64,000 nucleotides of DNA from Synechococcus sp. AG-679-A04 (GTDB lineage: Bacteria; Cyanobacteriota; Cyanobacteriia; PCC-6307; Cyanobiaceae). Location of the stretch: contig QCUI01000002.1 in NCBI GenBank assembly GCA_003210775.1, positions 57,522 through 121,521 of the forward strand, in the 5' to 3' direction. The translations under genes and the position numbers were made by a program. Shown here one piece after another: positions 55,380 to 63,494 of this stretch. Under the pieces are notes generated by a model, which was not told the origin of the DNA, searched no databases, and saw nothing but the letters and a program-made list of their open reading frames with translations. Position 1 is the first letter of the stretch. Every line of letters starts with the position of its first letter.

Positions 55380-57652
55380 GCCTCCACAATCATCACGCGC
55401 AAAAGGTTTACGAGCGCGGTTTTAACCAGCAGCACATCGACGCACTCTGCAAAGCCAATGGTCGTCCTGCTGTCCTTGAGTCCCTATCCCCAGAGCAAAT
55501 CCAATCAGATTGGCTCGATCGTTTTCCCGCAATGCGCGGCAACCAGGGTGGAGCTCTGCTGCTTCGCTTTAACGATGACACCGTTTCACTGAAGCCTGAT
55601 CAACCCGATTGGGATGAAGAGCACCAGCGGCACAAGAAATACCTTTACGCCGTTCGTAAAAACGGTCAGAAGCCCGGTGCCACTACTCAGCCATGGATTC
55701 CATCTAAGCCGCCTCAGATCGCCACAGAGGGGCTGTTCGATGCACTGGCTTGCACTGCACTAATCGGCATTCCTTGTGCTGCTGCAACCGCTCCATCACA
55801 CATTCGCGGCAGTCGTTTTCCGGCCACCGTCAAAACTTACATTTCTGATTCAGACGTTCCCTTTCATCACTCCCCATCACTGCTGCCAGTTGTTGTGGAG
55901 CAATGCCGGGAAAAGGGTCTCAAGATGGCCCACCTTCCGCGGAATCCTGATGTTTCCTACGCCTACACCGGCCCGCGCATCCCAGAAGATTGCAAATGGG
56001 GAATGGAGGAATGGTCTCGTTACTGGAACCAAAACAATCTCGACCCTCAGGTTGAGCTCCAAAAGGTCATCGGTAACGCCCAAGAGCCGTTTGATTATCT
56101 CCGCCAAATCTTCAGCGACTATCAATCTCTGGGTGTGATCTATCCCGATCATCAGCCCATTCTTGAAAATGCTGCCAAGGCGATTGCTGCAGCATCACGC
56201 AAACCCCATAAGCGCAGAATCCTTCGCGATCAGCTGCATCTTTCCACCACTGCACCGATCACTTGGATTGATCAGGTCATCCTCTCCAAAGATCCGGGTT
56301 ACGACCCCGGAGAGCCAGAACCATCTGAATGGGACATCCGCATTCAAGTTGCCAAAGACTCCGGCAATGGTGACCCGGTTGCCATTGATGCTGCTCTGTC
56401 CAATCTGCTCAATGAACGGGCCGTTGAAGTCATCAACAGCAGCCGCCCCATCCGTGAGCAGAAGTCAGCACTCAAGCGTGTTGCCCATTCCCTTGGCTTC
56501 AAGCCAGATAACAACTTCATCGCTGATCTCTATGCACAGCACGACACGACCGCTGCTGCGTATGAGCCTGATGTGGAACCCGGGAACAGCTTTGTTGCCA
56601 CTCAGCAGGAATGGCTGCTGCATGAGATTTTCATCCTTGGCCTGAACCTCCTCGTCGGGATGCCCGGTGCAGGGAAATCACGCCTGCTCGTCGCACTCAT
56701 CCGCGCATATCTCAACGATCAGGCCACTTTTGTTGGACGCAACCTGCGCCCTGGTTCAAAGCAGAAGGTTTTGCTCGTCGGCACTGATCAAGATCGGCAG
56801 CAATGGGGTGCACTGCTTGAGGAACAAGGCCTCGCCACCATCGTCAAACGCTTCACTGCTGAAGACGGCACCGATCAGGTCGAATACAAACTGCACAACG
56901 CCATTCACCTGAAGACCTCCGGCGGTTGCTTTGCCCTTGATGCTGATGGCCTCCGTTCAATCAGAAATTGGTGCAAAGCCAATCCCGGCGGCCTCCTGAT
57001 CATTGACAGCCTTTCAGCAGTGCTACCCGCTGGCATCAGCGAATCCGATGAAGCTGCTGGGCGCTTGATGCGGCAGATCGAAGTGGCACGTCAAACCTGC
57101 CCTTGCATCGTCACGCATCACTCCAACAAAAGCTCCGCTACCGCCGGTGACCTTGGCGTTTACTCCGGGTCAGGCCATGGCTCCATCGATCGTGCTGTTT
57201 CTCGATTCATTGGCCTCGGATACGAAACGCACAAAGAGCACGGCATTGAAAAGCTCCATGAGGATTCACCACGCCGTGTGCTCACATCCCAAAAGCGTGG
57301 TGCTGGTAATCAACGCCTGATCCTTGAAAACGGTCATCACAACACCTGGGAGTTCATCGGCACTGCTGCAGAAATGCGTGAGCTCCGTCGTGAAGATGAG
57401 GAAGGCCCCGCAGAAGAACGCCTCACGGGCTGGAAGCTTGACGCCTACAAAGCCACCACTGATCAATGGCTCTCAACAGGACAAATCCTGGAAGCAATTG
57501 AGTCGCCTCGCGCCAAGAAGCCAAACGCTCATAAACAGCTGCGCGAATCATTGGCTGAGCTCAGAACCAAACATCAGCTCGTCCAGCAGAAAGAGGCTGA
57601 TACCTATCAAGGTCAAGTGCTCTGGCGTCGTAAACCCGCAGAACTCCTATGA
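55376..57652 (+). CDS. DUF3854 primase-like / RepA-type helicase fusion protein
   Basis: The 758-residue protein has an N-terminal DUF3854 (TOPRIM-like) half: the catalytic Glu in PQIATEGLFDALACTALIG and the acidic TYISDSDVPFHH. The C-terminal half is a RecA/RepA-like ATPase with Walker A LLVGMPGAGKSRLLV (about residue 430), Walker B GGLLIIDSLSAVLP (about 540) and CIVTHHSNKS. Such fusions make and unwind DNA at the element's own origin. TTG start coupled to the upstream gene. No plasmid partition genes are seen. Confidence 0.85.
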   Translation: MSLHNHHAQKVYERGFNQQHIDALCKANGRPAVLESLSPEQIQSDWLDRFPAMRGNQGGALLLRFNDDTVSLKPDQPDWDEEHQRHKKYLYAVRKNGQKPGATTQPWIPSKPPQIATEGLFDALACTALIGIPCAAATAPSHIRGSRFPATVKTYISDSDVPFHHSPSLLPVVVEQCREKGLKMAHLPRNPDVSYAYTGPRIPEDCKWGMEEWSRYWNQNNLDPQVELQKVIGNAQEPFDYLRQIFSDYQSLGVIYPDHQPILENAAKAIAAASRKPHKRRILRDQLHLSTTAPITWIDQVILSKDPGYDPGEPEPSEWDIRIQVAKDSGNGDPVAIDAALSNLLNERAVEVINSSRPIREQKSALKRVAHSLGFKPDNNFIADLYAQHDTTAAAYEPDVEPGNSFVATQQEWLLHEIFILGLNLLVGMPGAGKSRLLVALIRAYLNDQATFVGRNLRPGSKQKVLLVGTDQDRQQWGALLEEQGLATIVKRFTAEDGTDQVEYKLHNAIHLKTSGGCFALDADGLRSIRNWCKANPGGLLIIDSLSAVLPAGISESDEAAGRLMRQIEVARQTCPCIVTHHSNKSSATAGDLGVYSGSGHGSIDRAVSRFIGLGYETHKEHGIEKLHEDSPRRVLTSQKRGAGNQRLILENGHHNTWEFIGTAAEMRELRREDEEGPAEERLTGWKLDAYKATTDQWLSTGQILEAIESPRAKKPNAHKQLRESLAELRTKHQLVQQKEADTYQGQVLWRRKPAELL

Positions 57653-57703
57653 AAAAAAATTAGTCTCTTCTTTTCTTCTATAGGCATCAACACTGGGATC
57701 TGA

Positions 57704-57755
57704 GGGGAAGAACATGGGAAGAAAGGAAGAACAGGGGAAGAAATGGTTTCTTCCC
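57704..57755 (+). repeat. Purine-rich GGGAAGAA repeats with a perfect hairpin
   Basis: GGGAAGAA-type units occur at 57705, 57716, 57725 (GGAAGAACA) and 57735, the last forming a perfect 9-bp inverted repeat GGGAAGAAA-TGG-TTTCTTCCC (57735-57755). The cluster lies in the 170-bp gap between the primase-helicase and the small terminase. It could be TerS-binding (pac/cos) sequence, replication iterons or an operator. Confidence 0.55.
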
Positions 57756-57822
57756 ATCAAACCCCTTGCGCTGCAACTAAAGAAGAAAAAATCAGCAAAA
57801 TTGGGCTCCTTAGACTGCACTC

Positions 57823-58497
57823 ATGGCACAAACGCATAAGGAACAAAAGAAGCCCCGTGGCGCTGATAAACGCAACAAACTCACTGCCAATTTCACAAGG
57901 ATTGAACGTGACCTTCGCGCCTATGAACTGACCCTCGCTGGTTGCTCAGTCCGTGGTGTCTGTGAAGAGCTTGGAATTAAATCCACGCAGACTGCTCACA
58001 ACGCAATCCTGAGAGGGAAAAAGTTTGCGCTCGAAAATGGCATCGATATTGAAGAGCACCGAATCGACATCGACCGGATGTTCAAACAGACGCTGGGCCT
58101 GTTAGTTGCCACTGCGCAGCAACAGCATCTGGAAGGTCAGATCGAAACGATCCACAGTCCAGACGGCACGATCGTGAAAACCAAGAAGGGCATCGATCCG
58201 CGGATTGCCGGTGAGCTCTCCAGATCACTGAATCGATGGGCTGAATTCTGCGGGTTGTTGGATCGCGCTCCAGAAGTGAATCAGCAAGCCACGGTGATCC
58301 AGCTCTCTGCACCGGCAGATGGGGCGTCTTTCACCGATCGCTGGAGCTCAGCAGAAACGGTGGATGTGGCCTCAAGTGAGAGCAGAAATGAGAGCAACGG
58401 CGAGCTAATGCCTGCAGAAGCAAGCACAGCACTGCAGGGACCTACTGCTAAGGGAGCAGTCGACACCCTCGATCGCGTGCAACCGGAGCTGTTCTGA
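57823..58497 (+). CDS. Probable terminase small subunit (HTH protein)
   Basis: The 224-residue protein has a basic N-terminus and an HTH-like block (YELTLAGCSVRGVCEELGIKSTQTAHNAI), then a helical oligomerisation-like region (IDIDRMFKQTLGLLVATAQQQH) and a disordered, Ser-rich C-terminus. Its position and ATGA overlap with the large terminase support a TerS role, which recognises the DNA start site for packaging. TerS proteins diverge quickly, so sequence alone is weak evidence. Confidence 0.65.
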   Translation: MAQTHKEQKKPRGADKRNKLTANFTRIERDLRAYELTLAGCSVRGVCEELGIKSTQTAHNAILRGKKFALENGIDIEEHRIDIDRMFKQTLGLLVATAQQQHLEGQIETIHSPDGTIVKTKKGIDPRIAGELSRSLNRWAEFCGLLDRAPEVNQQATVIQLSAPADGASFTDRWSSAETVDVASSESRNESNGELMPAEASTALQGPTAKGAVDTLDRVQPELF

Positions 58498-59972
58498 TGA
58501 CCACCACTGCAGCACCCACGGCCACCGGGACTGAGATCCGCGAACCGACGCTCACGCAGCAGCTGATGCTCGATGCGCCGTTTAGTGATGACCTGTGCGT
58601 GATCAGTGCACGTGGCACCGGCAAGAGCTGGGGCATTGCACTGGTAGTGGCCAGGGATGCAGCCCACTTCAAACAGAAATACAGCTGCCTGATCACCAGG
58701 ACCACATTCCAAGGATTGACCGAGCTCCAGGGCCTGCTTTGGCGTTATCTCACCGTGGCCTTTCCAGGGACCACCTACAGCTCAGCTGACATGACGTTCC
58801 GATTGGGGGGCAAGTCGATGCCCTACGGAAAGCTCGAGCTTGCTTACACCGGTGCAGGCCCAGCTGAGCAAGTGAAGGCACTGGCCAGGCTGCAGGGCAG
58901 ATCGTTCATCTGCGCGATGCACGACGAGGTGGGCAACCACTTCGACAGCAGCTTCATCGACATGGCAGCGGCCACGTTGAGGGGCCCTGCTGGAGTGCCG
59001 ACGAGGACCATCCTGTTGGGGAACCCTGGAGGCCCTGCCCATCCATGGCTGCAGGCGAGATATGGAATCCCTGCGGGTTATCCCGAACCAGGCAAGGCAA
59101 GTCGCTTCTGGAGCGAAGACCTGGGCAAACACACGATTTTTGCGAGCTTCACGGCCAGCTCGAATCAGCATCTGGATATTGATCAGTACATCCGGAACAT
59201 CAAGGTTGCGGCAGCTGATGACCCTGCACTTTTGAGTGCGTGGCTGCATGGGCGGCTGGATGTCGACATTGCAGGCGCGTTTTTCGGCAGCAGTTTTGGT
59301 GTGAGGCGCAGCCTGCGTGATGTGCGTCCTGGAGGCATCCCACAGCAGGAATTGAAGCGAGCGTTTGTGTGTATGGACTGGGGCTGCAGTGCACCGACCG
59401 TGGCTTATCTGTGCCTGCCTGATCCAGAGGGTGCACCGAAGGGAAGCATCTGGCTGCTGGACGAGTTTTATGTGGCGAGTTCCACTGCTGGTGGCCAGAG
59501 GGACTGGACCCGCGGCACTTATCTGAGCAATGCCGAGCAAGCGGTGGGAATTATTGAATGGCTGGCCAGGTGGGGCTTGAGGCCAGGGACGACGAAGGTT
59601 GTTGCCGACGATGCGGTGTTTAACGCCACGGGCAGCGATAGAGGCAGCACTGCTGGTGACTTCAAAGCTGCTGGGTGTCCGTTGGTGCGTGCGGGAAAGA
59701 TGAATGCACGGGAGGCCAATGGCTTGGCGTTGGTCAGAACGATGTTGCAGGCATCAGGACGTGATGCGGAGACGCCATGGCTGATGTGGACGCAGGCGTG
59801 CCAGGGGTTGATGGCGACATGGCCGACGTTGCCGAGGCATCCGCGGGATGTGGAGCGCATTGCTGATGGTTGCGCGAATCACAGCCTTGATGCGGTCCGT
59901 TATGGCGTGCAGTGGTGGCGGGCTAAGTGGAAGACGGGCAGCGCGAAAAGTCGAATGGGGCAGGTGTGGTGA
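58497..59972 (+). CDS. Terminase large subunit (TerL)
   Basis: The 491-residue protein has a packaging ATPase with Walker A ISARGTGKSWGIALVV (about residues 36-43), Walker B SFICAMHDEVGNHFD (about 136), and a coupling motif TILLGNPGG. The nuclease half shows acidic sites in VCMDWGCSAPTVA (about 291), KVVADDAVFN (about 368) and SLDAVRYGVQWW (about 462). It is complete. In normal phages portal and capsid genes follow; here only a 24-codon ORF and a secreted protein do. Confidence 0.9.
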   Translation: MTTTAAPTATGTEIREPTLTQQLMLDAPFSDDLCVISARGTGKSWGIALVVARDAAHFKQKYSCLITRTTFQGLTELQGLLWRYLTVAFPGTTYSSADMTFRLGGKSMPYGKLELAYTGAGPAEQVKALARLQGRSFICAMHDEVGNHFDSSFIDMAAATLRGPAGVPTRTILLGNPGGPAHPWLQARYGIPAGYPEPGKASRFWSEDLGKHTIFASFTASSNQHLDIDQYIRNIKVAAADDPALLSAWLHGRLDVDIAGAFFGSSFGVRRSLRDVRPGGIPQQELKRAFVCMDWGCSAPTVAYLCLPDPEGAPKGSIWLLDEFYVASSTAGGQRDWTRGTYLSNAEQAVGIIEWLARWGLRPGTTKVVADDAVFNATGSDRGSTAGDFKAAGCPLVRAGKMNAREANGLALVRTMLQASGRDAETPWLMWTQACQGLMATWPTLPRHPRDVERIADGCANHSLDAVRYGVQWWRAKWKTGSAKSRMGQVW

Positions 59973-60046
59973 TGACGCTTTCACTCGAATGGGGGATGTG
60001 CTGGACAGAAGAAAAATCCATAGTGATAAAAACAATCAACAGATGA
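59972..60046 (+). CDS. 24-codon ORF bridging terL and a secreted protein
   Basis: This frame, MTLSLEWGMCWTEEKSIVIK and four more residues, starts in the TerL stop (TGATG) and ends overlapping the next ATG (ATGA). It may be the start of a truncated phage gene left when cargo was inserted, or a coupling peptide. Too short to judge. Confidence 0.3.
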   Translation: MTLSLEWGMCWTEEKSIVIKTINR

Positions 60047-60417
60047 TCAATAAATTCGCATTATCTATCGCTGGTCTTTTCGCTAGCCAGGCGATATTTA
60101 TGCCAGTCCTTGCACAAAGCTCATGGTTTGAAGTGTGGCGAGGGACTGTTTACGAAGAGGGTTATGGAAGCTACGAAGTCGCCTATTTCATGGATGCACA
60201 ATCGGCTCGCAGACAAGGTGATTATGCTTATTACAAGATGAAGGCTGGGATGGGTCCATACGTAAAAAGAGGCCACCCAAAAGACGCGGGATTTAGCAAG
60301 ATTGCGGACTGCGCTTCAGAAAAGATGTTTAACCCAGTAGATAAATCATGGTATTCCGTACACACCAGTGAACACCCGCATCTAAAAGCAGAATTAGATT
60401 TTGCATGCAGGCAATGA
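60043..60417 (+). CDS. Small secreted protein
   Basis: The 124-residue protein has a signal peptide (ALSIAGLFASQAIFMPVLAQ) and a mature part reading SSWFEVWRGTVYEEGYGSYE and YFMDAQSARRQGDYAYYKMK, with two cysteines (ADCASEK, DFACRQ) that may pair. The base composition looks more AT-rich than that of TerL. No family recognised. Likely cargo placed between terL and the next gene. Confidence 0.6.
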   Translation: MINKFALSIAGLFASQAIFMPVLAQSSWFEVWRGTVYEEGYGSYEVAYFMDAQSARRQGDYAYYKMKAGMGPYVKRGHPKDAGFSKIADCASEKMFNPVDKSWYSVHTSEHPHLKAELDFACRQ

Positions 60418-60875
60418 AGTTAAAAGCGGGTGATGTTGTGAGGTTGGCCGGAAGTGTGACGTTGGCTGAGTTTGGGCTGGCGTTATGTGATGACGACGGC
60501 GAGATGTTGGAGATCGATGGGGAGGTAATGAGAGTGTTACCGCAGTGGGTGGATGTGAGGATTAAAAGGATGCTGAAAACGGTGAGTTTTGCTGCACCAA
60601 TGGAAGGTGCAATTCGGCGGATGGTACGGCGTGAGGAAGTGCTGGAGGTATTGGATGGTGAAGCGCGGTTATGGCCTAATGCAGCGGCGTTAAAGGGTGT
60701 GAGTGATGAAAGGGAAGGCAAGGTGAGCAAGGCTGCAGCACCGGTGTTTTGGACTGTTGGTGTGGATGAAATCCCTATGAGCTACCCCAAACGGGGGAGT
60801 CAGGCGGGTGGAAGACCACCTGAATGGGCTGCAAAATCAGCTCCTCGCCTCTTTCAAAGCCTCCTCAAATACTGA
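60405..60875 (+). CDS. Hypothetical protein
   Basis: The 156-residue protein starts MQAMKLKAGDVVRLAGSVTL (a second ATG at 60414 is possible) and is rich in Glu/Val with a small beta-rich front (VVRLAGSVTLAEFGLALCDDDG). It has no signal peptide. Its codon style resembles TerL more than the neighbouring secreted genes, so it may be an original element gene. The 3' end overlaps the convergent gene by 39 bp. Function unknown. Confidence 0.45.
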   Translation: MQAMKLKAGDVVRLAGSVTLAEFGLALCDDDGEMLEIDGEVMRVLPQWVDVRIKRMLKTVSFAAPMEGAIRRMVRREEVLEVLDGEARLWPNAAALKGVSDEREGKVSKAAAPVFWTVGVDEIPMSYPKRGSQAGGRPPEWAAKSAPRLFQSLLKY

Positions 60876-61286
60876 AGCATCAATCTCTTCGCAAGAGCCT
60901 TCACCTCTACCAGTTAGTGATTTATTCATGGTTTTAACTATCGCTGTTCCTTTCGAAGAGATTAAATATGGTGGCATTAAATTCAATTTGAATATGTCGC
61001 TAGATTTCAACTGGTCATTATCCACCTTCCAAGTTGTAATTATTGTCTTGTTTTGGACTGTAAAGCTTTGGGGGTATCCGGTACTTGCGTCGGTAAGTGT
61101 TTTCTTGGTCAAATCTATTTTAAAGATTGAACTGACGTCTTTTGTTCTTTTTCCAATTATTCTAGATGTTGCTGAATCGGTAATGACTATATCATCTGAC
61201 TTCTTGCACCTCAAATAAAGATAGTCATCAGCAAAGGCAGGAGATGCTGAGAGGAGTAGAGCACCAAGGAGTGTTGGAAGTTTCAT
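60837..61286 (-). CDS. Small secreted protein, possible lipocalin-like fold
   Basis: The 149-residue protein has a signal peptide (LPTLLGALLLSASPAFA). The mature part begins DDYLYLRCKKSDD and ends SLTGRGEGSCEEI, with alternating beta-like strands between (FKIDLTKKTLTD, KTIITTWKVDND). The two Cys and this pattern resemble the protein at 50909-51298. Convergent overlap with the previous gene is 39 bp. Function unknown. Confidence 0.65.
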   Translation of the reverse strand: MKLPTLLGALLLSASPAFADDYLYLRCKKSDDIVITDSATSRIIGKRTKDVSSIFKIDLTKKTLTDASTGYPQSFTVQNKTIITTWKVDNDQLKSSDIFKLNLMPPYLISSKGTAIVKTMNKSLTGRGEGSCEEIDASVFEEALKEARS

Positions 61287-61461
61287 ATACAGATGCGAGA
61301 CAGCTGAACGGTAGCAACGTCGCGTTTCAGCTCAACCAGGAACAATACTCCGTACGACAGACAAGCTGCCTTTACTCACATACCTCAACCAAGTGCGGGG
61401 TTTTTATTGCATTGATCTTTGAGGTACACCTAAGCTCATAGCGAAGCAGGACACTAAACGA

Positions 61462-61863
61462 ATGTCACACAGGACTATTGCCATTGCTGCGGTATTGACA
61501 CTCACCACACCTGCACTCGCTGACTTTGTAACAATAGACAACGGTGGTGGACTTAAGACGACCTACGAAATCAAGTCCCGCCGTGGTGATGTGGTCGTGG
61601 TCCAGGAAGAATTTTATCAGGGTAATCCAGATCCGGCGAGTTCAACTTGGACGATTAACTGCGCTAAGCGAACAATGATCGCGACTTACAAAGATGGGAA
61701 ACGGAACTCCTGGTTTTCAGATGGAAAGCGATGGTGGGCAACATCCTTCGCTATAAATGCTCACAAGACTCGTGGTTACGATGAATATGTTGGTAGGTTT
61801 TACGAGTATGGATGCAACGGAGTTATCCCAGAAGACCCTTACAGCATTAAGACTGATCGTTGA
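61462..61863 (+). CDS. Small secreted protein
   Basis: The 133-residue protein has a signal peptide (MSHRTIAIAAVLTLTTPALA) and a beta-rich mature part with aromatic residues (TTYEIKSRRGDVVVVQEEFY, YDEYVGRFYEYGCNGV) and two cysteines. The first 30 coding bases and about 19 bases upstream are nearly identical to those of the TPR lipoprotein gene 500 bp on. Function unknown. Confidence 0.6.
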   Translation: MSHRTIAIAAVLTLTTPALADFVTIDNGGGLKTTYEIKSRRGDVVVVQEEFYQGNPDPASSTWTINCAKRTMIATYKDGKRNSWFSDGKRWWATSFAINAHKTRGYDEYVGRFYEYGCNGVIPEDPYSIKTDR

Positions 61864-61965
61864 TCCTTTGAGGAAGTTAACCACTCATTCACTCCTTCGG
61901 GGGTGCCTATTTAATGCCTGATCCAGGATTCCTCCCTACATTGGTGGAAGCAGAACACCCCATAT

Positions 61966-62373
61966 ATGTCTCGCAGGACTACTGCCATTGCTTCGGCGCT
62001 GTCTGTGCTTGCACTTGGATCCCCGCTGATTACTGGCTGTTCTAATCATGCTGGGATTATTAATTTCAGAAGTGCTGAACTAAAACATGAGAGAGGCAAT
62101 TATCAAGGAGCAATTGATGACTACACAAAAGTAATAGAGATGGCTTACGGCAATCGCGGTGTTGCCAAGGTTAAATCAGGAGATACTCAAGGAGCAATTG
62201 CTGATTACAATAAGGCAATAGAGATTAATCCAGAGAATGCCGCTCACTACTACAATCGCGGGTCTGCCAAGAAAAAAATTGGAGACCTAAAAGGTGCTTG
62301 TGCTGATTGGGAAGAACAAGCTTCTCTTCTTGGAATTGAAGATGCTGCTTCGGGGGAGATGTATCAGTGTTAG
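61966..62373 (+). CDS. TPR-repeat lipoprotein
   Basis: The 135-residue protein starts MSRRTTAIASALSVLALGSP and has a lipobox-like LITGCSN. TPR-like units follow: a first truncated one (HERGNYQGAIDDYTKVIEMA), then YGNRGVAKVKSGDTQGAIADY and YYNRGSAKKKIGDLKGACADW. TPRs bind peptides or partner proteins. The signal region is shared with the gene at 61462. Probably surface or periplasmic; partner unknown. Confidence 0.7.
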   Translation: MSRRTTAIASALSVLALGSPLITGCSNHAGIINFRSAELKHERGNYQGAIDDYTKVIEMAYGNRGVAKVKSGDTQGAIADYNKAIEINPENAAHYYNRGSAKKKIGDLKGACADWEEQASLLGIEDAASGEMYQC

Positions 62374-62502
62374 GGATTAGTCCTGTAATCAGACGATGAG
62401 ATCATCAAACCCAAATGCTATCCAATACCTGGCACGATTGAGCAGAAGTTAGATAAAACGAGATCGCTAAAATAAGGGTGTCAGCTAGGGGCATTATTGC
62501 AG

Positions 62503-62525
62503 CCCCGCCACGAGCGGGGTTTTTA
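62503..62525 (+). terminator. Rho-independent terminator before the barrel gene
   Basis: CCCCG and CGGGG pair around CCACGAG, followed by TTTTTA. It lies in the 245-bp gap between the TPR lipoprotein and the outer membrane barrel gene and probably ends the former's transcript. Confidence 0.7.
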
Positions 62526-62618
62526 TTACCTGCTGAATAGCAGCAAAGATGAAACTGCCTACTGCAGCTCGCAGCAGCGATCAAGGCAAGGCATTGTGCG
62601 CGCAATAGATCTTTTTCA

Positions 62619-63494
62619 ATGCAGCGTTCCTTGCGACTGTCCATATCGCTGAGCGGTGCTGCAGCACTGGCACTCTCTAACGGCGCTCTGCTGCCTGCCA
62701 TTGCGCAAGAAGATGGCAGTGCTAATGACCTTGGTGTGATGAGCATCAGCCTCAAGGATGTGGTCAAGCCAACGCTTGGTTTTCAAGGCGCGTTGCAAGG
62801 AGCAGGAACACCGAATCAAGCAGGTATTGGTGGATTCTTGCCCCTTTCTGTTGGCGATAACAGTGTGTTCTTTGCTGATGTGCTGCTCAACGCCAACTTC
62901 GCTGATTACGGCGGCAACAGCAGCATCGTCAATACAGAGGTTGCTGGCACAACGATCAGTACCTCATCAAGGCTTGGCTACCGCTGGCTGAATGGAGACC
63001 GCAGCTGGATGTATGGCGTGAACGGCGGCTATGACAGCCGCCCGATGAATACAGGCAATGCTGAAACAGGTGTCACGCTCTACGACAAGGAAAGTGCTTT
63101 TTTCCAGCAGATTGCAGCAGGTTTAGAAGCAGTATCAGATACCTGGAACTTCAATGCTTATGCCTTGATTCCTGTTGGTGATACAGAGCAGCAGCTAAAT
63201 AGAGCCTTTCAAGGCGGGGCGCTTGATACCTATGGGCTTGATGTTGGGTATTTCATCACACCAGATCTCAATGCTTCTGTTGGTTATTACTACCAAAGTG
63301 GTGATCTAGGAGAAGCAGATGGATCTGGCGTGCAGGTCGAGCTGGATTATCAGATCGCTGATGGTTTAACTGCTGGCATCAATGTTTCCTATGACGAAGA
63401 GTTTGAAACCAGAGTGTCAGGCAACATTGAGTATCGCTTTGGTAGTAACAGTTCAGTGGCAGAAACGAAGAAAAAAGCATGGCTGACGATTTAG
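62619..63494 (+). CDS. Inverse-autotransporter-like outer membrane beta-barrel protein
   Basis: The 291-residue protein has a signal peptide (LSGAAALALSNGALLPAIAQ) and a beta-barrel region with the family-like LGYRWLNGDRSWMYGVNGGYD, GLDVGYFITPDLNASVGYYYQ and GINVSYDEEFE strands. It ends in YRFGSN and a short basic tail. Inverse autotransporters use such a barrel to export a C-terminal passenger; here the barrel nearly ends the protein, and the next ORF overlaps its last 16 bases. Confidence 0.75.
   Translation: MQRSLRLSISLSGAAALALSNGALLPAIAQEDGSANDLGVMSISLKDVVKPTLGFQGALQGAGTPNQAGIGGFLPLSVGDNSVFFADVLLNANFADYGGNSSIVNTEVAGTTISTSSRLGYRWLNGDRSWMYGVNGGYDSRPMNTGNAETGVTLYDKESAFFQQIAAGLEAVSDTWNFNAYALIPVGDTEQQLNRAFQGGALDTYGLDVGYFITPDLNASVGYYYQSGDLGEADGSGVQVELDYQIADGLTAGINVSYDEEFETRVSGNIEYRFGSNSSVAETKKKAWLTI

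Larger units (their letters stand above)
49465..60875 (+). mobile_element. Phage-satellite-like integrative element next to tRNA-Arg (right end unresolved)
   Basis: From just after the tRNA, nearly all genes point right: integrase, a chain of small overlapping genes, a probable HTH/excisionase, a small DNA-binding-like protein, a primase-helicase fusion, and small plus large terminase. No portal, capsid, protease, tail or lysis gene is seen in the window. Integrase with replication and packaging genes but no structural genes is the hallmark of phage satellites (PICI-like, or the tycheposons known from Prochlorococcus). I found no second copy of the tRNA 3' end, so the right limit of 60875 is only where clear element-like genes stop; cargo may continue further. 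A degraded prophage is the main alternative. Confidence 0.65.

Noticed and set aside
58782..59540. A 252-codon minus-strand frame inside terL.
   Set aside because: TerL motifs are intact along the plus strand and this frame has no recognisable features.
62405..62767. A 120-codon minus-strand frame over the barrel gene start.
   Set aside because: It is antisense to the signal peptide of the outer membrane protein and also crosses a terminator.
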